Part shown: positions 1 to 8,230 of the stretch, piece by piece
How positions within the stretch are numbered: the first letter of the stretch is position 1
Layout: each line of letters opens with the position of its first letter
NCBI GenBank assembly: GCA_016287385.1
Contig: JAEEWM010000002.1
Coordinates: 1 to 64,000, forward strand
Origin: Clostridiaceae bacterium
Lineage (GTDB): Bacteria; Bacillota; Clostridia; Oscillospirales; Acutalibacteraceae
DNA: 64,000 bases
Direction of reading: 5' to 3'
Position numbers and translations under genes: made by a program
The notes under the pieces: generated by a model
What the model saw: only the letters and a program-made list of their open reading frames with translations
The model's database searches: none
Told to the model about the DNA's origin: nothing

Positions 1-3000
1 AAATGAGTGAACGCCGGTATCGGGATGAGTGTTAGTGAGATACAGTTTGATTATCGCCGTGAACGTAAGGGTTGACGGATCGTAACTCGACATAAGCACG
101 GTATCCGAATGCTCTTTCTGGTTATTGTTCGCGTAATTATATTCAGACTGCGCTCCGTATGGAGACCAACTCTGATACCTTGCCACACCGACGATTGGGA
201 GCTGATCCGCTAAGAGTTTTGCCTTGAAGGTCAAGCGGAAATAGCAGGTGCCGGTAAGTGGCGTCCCGGCGGTTTCCGTGAAATCAAGAGGAATAAAGAC
301 GTTCGCGTAGCTTGTGCCGTCCGAACTGTTGGGGCTTATCGTAAACATCTTCGGCGTGCCGTAATCGCCGGTCGCCGGTATCGCTTCGCCGTAGGCGAGT
401 ACCGCGTGGCAGCCTGCGCATCTGGTATCGCCGGTATATCCCGCCTTTTTAGCCGTTGCCGCCCTGTAGTTTACAACCTCGGTTCCGCCGACGTGATTTG
501 CGGGATCGACAGGATATTCAACGTAACCTATTTTTGTTCCGCATTCATCGCAAAGCGTATAAGCGTTGTGACCTTTAGCGATACAGGTCGCCGCCTGTGC
601 GGGAACCTGTGAAGTCGATGAGTGCGTACAGTTATTGTCAAAGAAGTTTGCGGGAATATCCGAAAGATATACGTTATCATCGTAGTAGTTTCTGCTCCAT
701 TTGCCGAGGGGAGCCGTAATAAGAGTTCCTTCTTCGCGGTCAGCCCATTCGCCGGCGCCGCCTATCTGTGTGCAGGCGGAATATCTGTAAGCCGTGTCAA
801 AGGTGTTGGTCTTATCGGTAATCTGAGCGCAAAGGTTGTCGCCTGTGTAGGTGCCCGCCGCGGCGTCATCCGCCGCATAAAGTTCGGGATCCGCGAAAGC
901 AAACGACGTATCGGGTATCTCGTCAAGCCCCGCGCCCGAGCCGTAAGTACCGGTGGAGTTAGGAACAAAGTTGCCTATCATAATAACCGAGTGGGCGCCG
1001 GTAGTGGGCTCATAATACTTGAACTGATCATAATTGTACGGATCAGCGCGCCATAACATAATTGACGCGGTATAGGTGTAGGTCAAAGGATCATAATGTG
1101 TCCATAAAACACGCGTACCGTCTTTATCGTCGGTGCTGGTTCTGTCGTTCGCGGCCGCGGTACCGTTGCCGTAATAGCCGGAGTGAAGTACGGAAATTCT
1201 CGGTATGCCGTCGCCGGAAAGTATCTTCATTTTGCACTGGAAGATAAAGTATTTATCGCCGACCCAGCCGTCGTTATCAACCGTGATGAACGCGCCGCGG
1301 CAGTCGTTTGAAAGACCTTCGGTAGCGTTAACGGTGATCATCTTTTTGGTCGCCGAAACGCTTGAAAGCTCATGTGAGGCAAACTGATCGCTATAGTTTT
1401 TATTGTGCGTAGCACAGGACCAGTATTCAAGTGTAGTATCGGTCGCCGCGTGATGGATCAGAGTACACGCATTGCGGTTGCATACGTTACTGTCAATTAC
1501 CGTCGCGTTCTGAACCGCGCCTTCGACCGAGAATTTACCGAGCGGAGCGTGACGCATCGCAACGTCGAGTGTGCCGTTTACCTTATCGGTGTTTTCCCAG
1601 GGGTTTAAGAACTTATAGCGGGTATCGGCGTCACAGTTAGCCGCGCTCATTTTAGGCGCCTGGTTTGCGCCGTCGAAAAGCGCCGTATCGGTTTCGCCTA
1701 TGGCGTAAACCGTAAATTTGATATCACTTATAATGAATGACGAGTCTGTGGCGCAAGCGTCAAAGCTGTCGTTTGTATGTTCCGCAAGACCTATTGTGAT
1801 ATAAGTGCTGATTCCCGTACGGGTCATCTGCCCGTATTCCTGCGCTTCGATTCTCAGCACTGCCTCAAAATCACCGGTTGAAGCATTGTAGCTTGACGTA
1901 ACATAACTTTGCTGCGCGGCGCTTTCGGTCATAGGGCCGCAGTTGTTGTTATACGCTCTGCCCGATGAAGGAATCGGCACACCCTGACGGGGTTCTTCAC
2001 TGGTCGAGGTGACATAACCGTACCCATAGGATTTACCCACTATCGGCTGACCGCTCCCCGAAAGGCGTTTGGCTTTCATGGTTATTTTCAGCTTGAAGTT
2101 ACCCGAATTCTCGCGTAGATTGGAAGAAGAGCAGCCGAAGTCCGTGGCGCTGTAAGCCGAAAAATATTTATGAACGTTAAGAGGTATAAAGATATTCGCA
2201 TACGTTGCGTTTGGATAATTGCCTGTTTTAGCAGTCGGGTCGTTCGTATCGCCCGCGTGCGATTTTATAACAAACGATTTTTTTGCCGAATCGTTGTTTA
2301 AAAGCGCGCTGTAGCAATTACCGAACTTTTCAAATTTAACGTCGCCGAAATCAGAGCAGGTGTAATATTCGATTTCGTTATCTGTTTCAGCGTGTTTGGT
2401 ATATGTATGAGTGCCGCCCGAGAATATATCGTCGGCAACGGTCACCTGACGCACCGTATCTTCATCGGTGGTAACCGCGCTCCATATACCGGGGGTCGCC
2501 TGAAGCGGATGGTTTTTCATTTTTCTCGCACCGGGAGAAGTGCCGGTAGCAGTGCCGGCAAACAGAGAATAGACCTTGCCTTCATCGAGCAGGGTTTCCG
2601 CCGGAGCCAGTTCGTCGCCTACCGCGCCGCCGGAGCCGCCCGCAAGAGTGGTTATCTTAACGCTTATATCGGTGATTATAAATTCCATCGATAAATCGCT
2701 TTGCTCGTGCATACTGCTGTCGTCGTTTATAACGCCGTTTCCAATATAAATTCCGCCCCAGATAGGCTGGTCGCGGCCGGGAACGTCGCTTCTGCGTGTC
2801 TGTGTGGAGCCGTTCCAGGTATCGGAGTAGAAGCAGTTGCTCGCGCCCGGAATATCTTTGAATTTAACGGAACATGTAAAAGTTCCGTTACTTACGGTTG
2901 ACACGTCGTTACCGTTCCAGTTGCTCGAGATACCGCTGGCCTGGTAAATACTTATCATACCGGCGTTGCCGCTGGTGGCGGATTGAGCGCGCGCCATCTG

Positions 3001-3288
3001 AACGTACGGTTTAGTACCGTTAAGCATTTTTACCTTGGCGGTTATCTGAGCAATCGTACCGTCGCCGTACTTGCCTGTCCGTACCAGCGGCAGGAATATA
3101 CCGGCGGGAACGTTTGCACCGTACCTTTCCGACGGTCCTATATGGATCGCCGTGGTAGTCGCCGTGGCTGTGCCCTCCGCGCTCGCAGTAACGGGAGCGG
3201 CGGTGTTTACTACCAATGTCATCGCAAAGAACATAGTAAATATCATCACTATGGACATCACGCCTGACAAAAGTCTTTTTGTTTTCAT
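1..3288 (-). CDS. Large secreted multi-domain repeat protein, C-terminus beyond window
   Basis: The minus frame is open for all 1096 codons from the ATG at 3286-3288 to the window edge; I checked each in-frame triplet and found no stop. The start has a good ribosome site (GGAGGG, about 6 nt before ATG). Residues 1 to about 38 form a signal peptide: Lys/Arg start, a hydrophobic Met/Phe-rich core, then an Ala-Ser-Ala-type cleavage region. The mature part is rich in Thr, Ser, Asn, Tyr and Gly. Similar blocks recur near residues 357-510, 660-775 and 970-1096, each with an ANVFIPL-like strand (degenerate in the middle copy), a KAKxL...PIVG-like pair and a YDPST..FTA.I.L...TG.HS strand. Between the last two lies a Cys-rich stretch with CDECG (913-917) and CAGCH (957-961). 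I do not recognise the family. The look is that of a surface or secreted beta-sandwich protein, possibly binding carbohydrate. An AraC gene is divergent from it. Confidence 0.8.
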   Translation of the reverse strand, partial: MKTKRLLSGVMSIVMIFTMFFAMTLVVNTAAPVTASAEGTATATTTAIHIGPSERYGANVPAGIFLPLVRTGKYGDGTIAQITAKVKMLNGTKPYVQMARAQSATSGNAGMISIYQASGISSNWNGNDVSTVSNGTFTCSVKFKDIPGASNCFYSDTWNGSTQTRRSDVPGRDQPIWGGIYIGNGVINDDSSMHEQSDLSMEFIITDISVKITTLAGGSGGAVGDELAPAETLLDEGKVYSLFAGTATGTSPGARKMKNHPLQATPGIWSAVTTDEDTVRQVTVADDIFSGGTHTYTKHAETDNEIEYYTCSDFGDVKFEKFGNCYSALLNNDSAKKSFVIKSHAGDTNDPTAKTGNYPNATYANIFIPLNVHKYFSAYSATDFGCSSSNLRENSGNFKLKITMKAKRLSGSGQPIVGKSYGYGYVTSTSEEPRQGVPIPSSGRAYNNNCGPMTESAAQQSYVTSSYNASTGDFEAVLRIEAQEYGQMTRTGISTYITIGLAEHTNDSFDACATDSSFIISDIKFTVYAIGETDTALFDGANQAPKMSAANCDADTRYKFLNPWENTDKVNGTLDVAMRHAPLGKFSVEGAVQNATVIDSNVCNRNACTLIHHAATDTTLEYWSCATHNKNYSDQFASHELSSVSATKKMITVNATEGLSNDCRGAFITVDNDGWVGDKYFIFQCKMKILSGDGIPRISVLHSGYYGNGTAAANDRTSTDDKDGTRVLWTHYDPLTYTYTASIMLWRADPYNYDQFKYYEPTTGAHSVIMIGNFVPNSTGTYGSGAGLDEIPDTSFAFADPELYAADDAAAGTYTGDNLCAQITDKTNTFDTAYRYSACTQIGGAGEWADREEGTLITAPLGKWSRNYYDDNVYLSDIPANFFDNNCTHSSTSQVPAQAATCIAKGHNAYTLCDECGTKIGYVEYPVDPANHVGGTEVVNYRAATAKKAGYTGDTRCAGCHAVLAYGEAIPATGDYGTPKMFTISPNSSDGTSYANVFIPLDFTETAGTPLTGTCYFRLTFKAKLLADQLPIVGVARYQSWSPYGAQSEYNYANNNQKEHSDTVLMSSYDPSTLTFTAIIKLYLTNTHPDTGVHSF

Positions 3289-3421
3289 ACCTAACCCTCC
3301 GAGTTTGATATTATTTTATCATATAATAACACAAAAACAGAAAAATGTATTTATAAAACGGGTACTATTTTTTTAGGTTTTGGTATACGTAAAGTAAATC
3401 GAAAAAAACACCGGATTTCAG

Positions 3422-3450
3422 TTGACCTCAAAGCAATTTGGGACTATAAT
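3422..3450 (+). promoter_or_regulatory. Sigma-A promoter for the AraC gene
   Basis: TTGACC at 3422-3427 and a perfect TATAAT at 3445-3450 are separated by 17 bp. The AraC start codon follows 63 bp later. The rest of the intergenic stretch 3289-3421 is AT-rich; for the divergent secreted-protein gene I see no convincing -35 box, which would fit an activator-dependent promoter. Confidence 0.75.
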
Positions 3451-3513
3451 ATAAAAAAATGAGAAAACATCCTCTTTTTTCAGGAAAAAATTAACTTTTC
3501 GGGCGGTGGACGT

Positions 3514-4332
3514 ATGAGAGTGACGTATATATCTTTTTTCTATTATTTTGACGTTAATCGCGACCATTTTTTTGAAGGGCATAATCATAATACCTTTGAG
3601 GCGAACATTGTGCTGAAGGGCGAACTGGAAGTTACCATTCAAAACAACGTAATAAAGCTGACGGAAGGCGATATGATTTTTTGGGCGGCGGATATGGCGC
3701 ACAACAACCGCGCGCTCCTGGACAATACGCAGTTTATCGCCGTTCACTTCGGGCTGAGTAATGACGCTTTTCTCAAAAAAAATATTGTTTTTCGCCATCT
3801 GGGACGGGATGAAATGTCAACCGTGCAGCTTTTTATCAGAGAGGCGAAAAAAAGCAGCAGCCCCAAAAACGGACTTGCCGATATTTCGATGAAGCAACGT
3901 GAAACCGAAAAGCCCAGGGACGGTACCGCCGCGATTTCTTTGCTTGAATCGCTGATACTCCTCAGTGTGGAGAACTCGCATAATCTTCAGCTTTCCGAGG
4001 ATTTTTCGGCACAGATTTTCCGCAGGGCATTCGCCATTATGACCGCAAATCTGCACCGCGAACTCTCGGTCCCCGAAATTGCGAAGCTTGCCGGCGTTTG
4101 TCAGACCACGCTGAAAAAAGCGTTCAGCCTGCACTCCGGAAAGGGAGTTAAAAAGTATTATAACGAATTGAGAGTCGAAGCGGCGAAGAATATGCTCGCA
4201 AACGGCAAAAACATTACTGAAACCGCCTTTGCGCTCGGCTTTTCCTCTTCTTCGTATTTTTCACAGTTTTTCAAAAACAACACAGGCAGTAATCCGAAGG
4301 ATTATCTTAAAAGAAATCCCGGCGCATTTTAA
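3514..4332 (+). CDS. AraC family transcriptional regulator with N-terminal cupin
   Basis: 272 aa. Residues about 15-95 form a cupin-like sensor fold (a GHNHNTFE metal/ligand-site motif, then GDMIFWAADMAHNN). Residues about 170-270 are the AraC double helix-turn-helix, with the first helix pair at LSVPEIAKLAGVCQTTLKKAF and the second ending in FSSSSYFSQFFKNNTGSNPKDY, the family hallmark. Proteins of this build usually bind a small sugar or related ligand through the cupin and activate a nearby promoter. The gene is divergent from the large secreted protein and 113 bp upstream of the SGNH esterase, so either may be its target (inference). The ATG at 3514 has a GGTGG-type ribosome site. The ligand cannot be told from sequence. 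Confidence 0.9.
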   Translation: MRVTYISFFYYFDVNRDHFFEGHNHNTFEANIVLKGELEVTIQNNVIKLTEGDMIFWAADMAHNNRALLDNTQFIAVHFGLSNDAFLKKNIVFRHLGRDEMSTVQLFIREAKKSSSPKNGLADISMKQRETEKPRDGTAAISLLESLILLSVENSHNLQLSEDFSAQIFRRAFAIMTANLHRELSVPEIAKLAGVCQTTLKKAFSLHSGKGVKKYYNELRVEAAKNMLANGKNITETAFALGFSSSSYFSQFFKNNTGSNPKDYLKRNPGAF

Positions 4333-4395
4333 GCCTTATCTTCCCGGCGGGCGTGCCGCGGTTACGGAATACGCAAACCGGCAAAGGACTTATTC

Positions 4396-4423
4396 TTGCA
4401 ATTTACGGATTATGTAATATAAT
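4396..4423 (+). promoter_or_regulatory. Promoter for the SGNH esterase gene
   Basis: TTGCAA at 4396-4401 and TATAAT at 4418-4423 with a 16-bp spacer, followed by AAAGGAG (4431-4437) and the GTG start at 4446. The transcript leader would be about 17 nt. This position supports the GTG start over the in-frame ATG at 4353, which lies upstream of the promoter. Confidence 0.7.
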
Positions 4424-4445
4424 ACAAAGTAAAGGAGTTTTAACG

Positions 4446-5345
4446 GTGGAGAGCGGTATATCCGATATTGCGGTGAAAATGCGGAGGGATTACGCCGGGA
4501 AAAAGTTTTCGGTGCTCGGCGATTCCATAACCACGCTGGAGGGTTACAGCCCCGACGGCTACCGCGTTTACTATTGCGGATGGCACCTTAAAAAAACCGG
4601 TGTCACCCGCATGGAGGACACCTGGTGGGGAAAGGTTATAAACTTTTTCGGCGGAACTCTTCTTAAAAATAATTCCTGGTCGGGAAGCCGGGTCGCGAAA
4701 GCGCCGGACAGCGACGGAGTATTTCCCTCGGCGTGCTCGGATGAACGCACAGGCGCGCTCGGCGACGGTGAAACATCACCCGACGTTATAATAATCTACC
4801 TCGGCGCAAACGACTGGGAAAAAGGCGCCGTACCGGGAGTAAGACGACCCGCCGCGTACGGTGAAGCCACGGGCAAAAGCGCGGGCGGCTTTGAGACCGG
4901 CGATATTGAGGTTTTCTCGGTCGCTTACGATCTTATGCTGAAAAAACTAAAAAATAACTATCCGGACGCCGAAATCTGGTGCTTGACAATGGCAAAAACT
5001 TATGTTTCAAGCGACCCGTCGCATGAGTTTATTACTGATTACGCCGGTTATCCCGTATATGATTACAACGATGCTATTAAAAGCGCCGCGTTTGAAAACG
5101 GATGTCATATTGCGGATTTATACTCTTTCGGATGGGCGTACGATTCGGTCGACGGCTCTCACCCCACGGCGGAGGGTATGCGCGTTATGGCAAATATGAT
5201 TTGCAGATGTATGTGTGCCGACGCCGGCGAGTTTCTCGACTGTAAGGGTAAGGCGCACGAGTATGTACACGTTGAAAGCTACACGGGCGGCGAAAAATTC
5301 GTTTGCCGGCACTGCGGCAGGGTGCGCCACGATTTGACGGTGTAA
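4446..5345 (+). CDS. SGNH/GDSL-family hydrolase with C-terminal Cys motif
   Basis: About 299 aa from the GTG at 4446; AGGAG sits 8 nt upstream, whereas the longer ATG frame (4353) has no ribosome site and overlaps the promoter. Block I is VLGDSITTLEGY with the nucleophile Ser of GDS. Block III is YLGANDW with the Asn of GxND. Block V is DGSHPTAEG with the catalytic Asp and His. These enzymes are serine esterases or lipases, often removing acetyl groups from polysaccharides. No signal peptide is seen, so it is probably cytoplasmic. The last 45 residues add a CxxC pair (CRHCGR) and further His residues, which look like a small metal-binding tail and are not part of the usual fold. The substrate is unknown. 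Confidence 0.85.
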   Translation: MESGISDIAVKMRRDYAGKKFSVLGDSITTLEGYSPDGYRVYYCGWHLKKTGVTRMEDTWWGKVINFFGGTLLKNNSWSGSRVAKAPDSDGVFPSACSDERTGALGDGETSPDVIIIYLGANDWEKGAVPGVRRPAAYGEATGKSAGGFETGDIEVFSVAYDLMLKKLKNNYPDAEIWCLTMAKTYVSSDPSHEFITDYAGYPVYDYNDAIKSAAFENGCHIADLYSFGWAYDSVDGSHPTAEGMRVMANMICRCMCADAGEFLDCKGKAHEYVHVESYTGGEKFVCRHCGRVRHDLTV

Positions 5346-5391
5346 ACGGAATATTCACTTTGATTAACGCAAGATAAGCGGAGGTAAAAAT

Positions 5392-6132
5392 ATGTTTGAC
5401 GCAAAAAAAGCAAAGGACGGCTGTGTGGCGTGGATACGCGACTTTTTTGAAAAAAACGGTCCGGGCTGCAACGCGGTCGTCGGCATATCCGGCGGAAAGG
5501 ACAGCTCGGTAGTCGCCGCGCTGTGCGTTGAGGCACTCGGGCGCGAGCGGGTGATCGGCGTGCTTATGCCAAACGGGGAGCAGGCGGATATCGATATGGC
5601 GAAGCTGCTTGTAAACCACCTCGGCATACGCCATTTTATAGTAAATATCAAAGACGCGGTCGACGGCGTCAAAAACGCCGTTCCGTTTGAGCTGTCGGAG
5701 CAATCGAAAAACAATCTGCCCGCGAGAATACGGATGGCGACGCTTTACGCCGTATCGCAAAGCAATAACGGCAGGGTCGCCAACACCTGCAATCTTTCCG
5801 AGGACTGGGTGGGTTATTCCACCCGTTACGGCGACAGCGTCGGCGATTTCAGCCCGTGCTCGAATTTTACCGTGTATGAGGTCAGGGCGATAGGCAGACT
5901 GTTCGGTCTACCCGACGTGCTTGTCGATAAAGTGCCTATCGACGGGCTTTGCGGTAAGACCGATGAGGAAAATCTCGGCTTTACCTATGCCGAGCTTGAC
6001 AGATATATCCGCGAGGGTAAAATCGACGATCCGGTAAAAAAAGAGAAAATCGACCGCCTGCATAGAATCAACGCCTTTAAGCTTGAACTTATGCCGGCTT
6101 ACACGCCTGATTTTAAGGAGGAAACAAAATGA
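5392..6132 (+). CDS. nadE: NH3-dependent NAD+ synthetase
   Basis: 246 aa, the normal length for the short, ammonia-using form without a glutaminase domain. It adenylates deamido-NAD and amidates it to NAD+, the last step of NAD synthesis, in the cytoplasm. The N-type ATP pyrophosphatase loop is GISGGKDSS at residues 31-39. Further family motifs are NTCNLSEDWVGYSTRYGDSVGDFSP and VDKVPIDGLCGKTDEENLG. The start at 5392 has GGAGG 8 nt upstream. Its stop overlaps the next start (ATGA), so it is translationally coupled to nicotinate phosphoribosyltransferase, the salvage enzyme that supplies the upstream intermediate. Confidence 0.95.
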   Translation: MFDAKKAKDGCVAWIRDFFEKNGPGCNAVVGISGGKDSSVVAALCVEALGRERVIGVLMPNGEQADIDMAKLLVNHLGIRHFIVNIKDAVDGVKNAVPFELSEQSKNNLPARIRMATLYAVSQSNNGRVANTCNLSEDWVGYSTRYGDSVGDFSPCSNFTVYEVRAIGRLFGLPDVLVDKVPIDGLCGKTDEENLGFTYAELDRYIREGKIDDPVKKEKIDRLHRINAFKLELMPAYTPDFKEETK

Positions 6133-7331
6133 AACTTGAACCTATCATAGTATCGTTGCTTGATACCGACCTTTATAAATTCAATATGGACCAGGTCATA
6201 TTTCATAAGCATACCGACCTTTGCGGTCAGTATTATTTCAAGTGCCGCAATGAAAACATCGTCTTTACCGGTGAAATGGTAAAGGAAATAAACGAGCAGG
6301 TCGATCATCTCTGCTCGCTGCGGTTTTCAAAAAAGGAGCTTGACTATCTCCGTTCGATACGTTTTATCAAGGACGACTATGTAGAGTTCCTGCGGCTTTG
6401 GCACCCGATACGCGATTACGTCAGAATAGAGCTTAAAGAAAACGGCGAGCTTTCCGTGGAGATAAACGGACCGCTGTTTTCCGCCATGCAGTTTGAGATA
6501 TACCTGCTTGAAATAATAAACGAAACATATTTCAGGATGGCTTACGATTACGAAAAGCTTAAAGCGAGCGCGGCGGCGCGGCTCGATGAAAAAATCAAAG
6601 CGATGAACGACGGCACCTATACCTTCAAATTTGCTGAGTTCGGTTGCCGCCGACGCCTTTCGCGCGAGTGGCAGGATGAAGTTATTTACCGCCTTATCAC
6701 CGAAACCGATAAATGCGTGGGCACCTCAAACGTATATCTCGCGATGAAGTATAATATTACGCCTGTCGGCACATACGCGCATGAGTTTGTGCAGATGTAT
6801 CAGGGCATTGATTCAATACCGCTCGCGTATACAAATTACTACGCGATGAAAGACTGGTATAACGAATATAACGGCGATAACGGTACCGCGCTTACCGATA
6901 CGGTTACGACCGACCTGTTTTTGCTTGATTTTAACCGTTCCATGGTCAACAACTATACCGGCGTACGCCATGACAGCGGCGACCCGTACGAATGGGGCGA
7001 AAAAATCATAGCGCATTATAAAAAATACGGGGTAGACCCGAAAACCAAGCTGTTGCTTTTCAGTGACAGTCTGACTTTTGACCGTGCACAGGCGCTTTAT
7101 GACTATTTCCGCGATAAAACGAGGGTTTCTTTCGGCATAGGCACTTTCGTTTCAAACGATACCGACGCCGAGGCGCTCAACATCGTAATAAAACTCCAAT
7201 ACGTAAACGGCAGACCGGTGGCAAAGCTTTCTGATACGCCGAGTAAGGCGATGTGCCGCGACGAGGGCTATCTCGAATACTTAAAGCGTTCGGTCGCTTT
7301 CAGACTTGACAGGGAGAAGGACAGACGTTAG
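6129..7331 (+). CDS. pncB: Nicotinate phosphoribosyltransferase
   Basis: 400 aa, the same length as the Escherichia coli enzyme, which it resembles along its length. It joins nicotinate to PRPP with ATP use to give nicotinate mononucleotide, the entry step of the Preiss-Handler salvage path. Visible motifs are LLDTDLYKFNMDQ at the N-terminus, FGCRRRLSREWQ, VGTSNVYLA and GVRHDSGDPYEWGEK, where His281 would be the residue that is phosphorylated during the reaction. The C-terminal KLSDTPSKAMC segment is also conserved. The start overlaps the nadE stop by 4 nt with AAGGAGG just upstream, so both are made from one mRNA. The stop codon is TAG, showing that TAG is a normal stop here. Confidence 0.95.
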   Translation: MKLEPIIVSLLDTDLYKFNMDQVIFHKHTDLCGQYYFKCRNENIVFTGEMVKEINEQVDHLCSLRFSKKELDYLRSIRFIKDDYVEFLRLWHPIRDYVRIELKENGELSVEINGPLFSAMQFEIYLLEIINETYFRMAYDYEKLKASAAARLDEKIKAMNDGTYTFKFAEFGCRRRLSREWQDEVIYRLITETDKCVGTSNVYLAMKYNITPVGTYAHEFVQMYQGIDSIPLAYTNYYAMKDWYNEYNGDNGTALTDTVTTDLFLLDFNRSMVNNYTGVRHDSGDPYEWGEKIIAHYKKYGVDPKTKLLLFSDSLTFDRAQALYDYFRDKTRVSFGIGTFVSNDTDAEALNIVIKLQYVNGRPVAKLSDTPSKAMCRDEGYLEYLKRSVAFRLDREKDRR

Positions 7332-7334
7332 AAT

Positions 7335-7369
7335 CTGCCGCTGTAAGGCGCGGGTCTTTACCGCGGCAG
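7335..7369 (+). other. Imperfect hairpin in the pncB 3' region
   Basis: CTGCCGC (7335-7341) pairs with GCGGCAG (7363-7369), and GTAA with TTAC inside it after one mismatch. There is no T-run, so it is not a terminator by itself. It may protect the 3' end of the nadE-pncB mRNA or simply be chance. Confidence 0.3.
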
Positions 7370-7392
7370 GATTGAAACGAATCGAAAAACAG

Positions 7393-7426
7393 CGCACGGC
7401 GCGGAGATTTCCGCGCCGTGCGTTTT
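7393..7426. terminator. Bidirectional intrinsic terminator
   Basis: A perfect 12-bp stem (CGCACGGCGCGG at 7393-7404 with CCGCGCCGTGCG at 7411-7422) and a 6-nt AGATTT loop are followed by TTTT on the plus strand; an A-run at 7386-7389 gives a short T-run on the minus strand. It lies between convergent genes and can serve both. Confidence 0.9.
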
Positions 7427-7441
7427 GCTTAAAAACATTCT

Positions 7442-8035
7442 TTAACGCAAGCCCTCAACCGCTTCAAAAAGTCCGTGCCGGTTGCAGTATGCGTATATTC
7501 CTTTCACGCCGCCGATTTTGAATCTCGCCTCGGCGTTCCCCTCGGGATACAGTTTCAAAAACTGCACTTTATCGTCCGATATCGCCGCTAAAAAAGAAAT
7601 ATGATGGCTTTTTTCCATAGGGTGATCGAGCGTGACGAAGTATTCGTCTTCAACCGTACGAACTTTGACGGTATGCTCCTCCGACGCGGGCTCAGGGAGC
7701 GCGGGCGGCAGGGTTATGCCGCAGCAGCTTATCACCGCTTCACCCACGGCGCCGATAATATTTCCGCAAACCGGGCAGACGTAAAACCTGCCCTTGCCAA
7801 TATCGGAAGAGCGGTTGCGGTTTCGTACGTCCTCGCCGGAGAGCAGTTCTATTACCGAAATGCCGAGCGCGTCCGCAAGCGACTCAAGCAGACAGACATC
7901 CGGGAAACCGCGCCCCGTTTCCCATTTGCTTACGGCTTTATCGCTGACGAGAAGCTTTTTTGCAAGCTCTTCCTGCGTCATTTTTTTATCCTCGCGCAGT
8001 TTGCGTATTACCGCGCCGGTAACGTATTTGTCCAT
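7442..8035 (-). CDS. XRE regulator fused to a desulfoferrodoxin-like iron domain
   Basis: 197 aa. Residues 1-66 are an XRE/Cro helix-turn-helix (MTQEELAKKLLVSDKAVSKWETGRGFPD). Residues 84-110 match the desulforedoxin-type Fe(Cys)4 site: C87-x2-C90-GNI...C104-C105-G. Residues about 118-195 match the neelaredoxin/superoxide reductase fold, with all expected ligands of the catalytic Fe(His)4Cys centre in order: EEH (His121), DHPM (His138), SHHIS (His144) and YCNRHG (Cys184, His187). Superoxide reductases turn superoxide into peroxide in anaerobes. Fused to a DNA-binding domain, the iron centre could instead sense superoxide, oxygen or iron (inference). The gene stands alone, convergent with pncB, and is divergent from the partner-switching operon at 8231. 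Confidence 0.85.
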   Translation of the reverse strand: MDKYVTGAVIRKLREDKKMTQEELAKKLLVSDKAVSKWETGRGFPDVCLLESLADALGISVIELLSGEDVRNRNRSSDIGKGRFYVCPVCGNIIGAVGEAVISCCGITLPPALPEPASEEHTVKVRTVEDEYFVTLDHPMEKSHHISFLAAISDDKVQFLKLYPEGNAEARFKIGGVKGIYAYCNRHGLFEAVEGLR

Positions 8036-8134
8036 AAAATCGCCCCTTTGTCCTTATAATACCACGGGCGTTTTCAAATGACAACCTACGCTCGGTAGAG
8101 TGAAAAGGCGGGCATTTTGCAGCGTATTAAAATC

Positions 8135-8163
8135 TTGAATTATGAAACGATATATGATATAAT
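8135..8163 (+). promoter_or_regulatory. Promoter of the partner-switching operon
   Basis: TTGAAT (8135-8140), 17-bp spacer, TATAAT (8158-8163). It is a good sigma-A promoter 68 bp before the ATG at 8231 and is the only strong one I see before 14917, so the six genes that follow are probably one transcript. The gap 8036-8134 holds no gene. Confidence 0.75.
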
Positions 8164-8230
8164 AACTTATCAGGCAGATGATATTACCCGAAAGGGTTTA
8201 ACCGCCTGAAAATAAAAAGGAGAAGAGTAA

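Noticed and set aside
957-961. CxxCH-like haem motif (CAGCH) on the minus strand
   Set aside because: No other c-type cytochrome features; it is paired with CDECG in a Cys-rich linker and looks structural or metal-binding.
406-1608. Chain of plus-strand open frames of 60-144 codons
   Set aside because: They are antisense to the secreted repeat protein, with no ribosome sites; the minus strand is open throughout.
4353-4445. Upstream ATG extension of the SGNH esterase
   Set aside because: No ribosome site, and the promoter lies inside this stretch; the GTG at 4446 has AAAGGAG.
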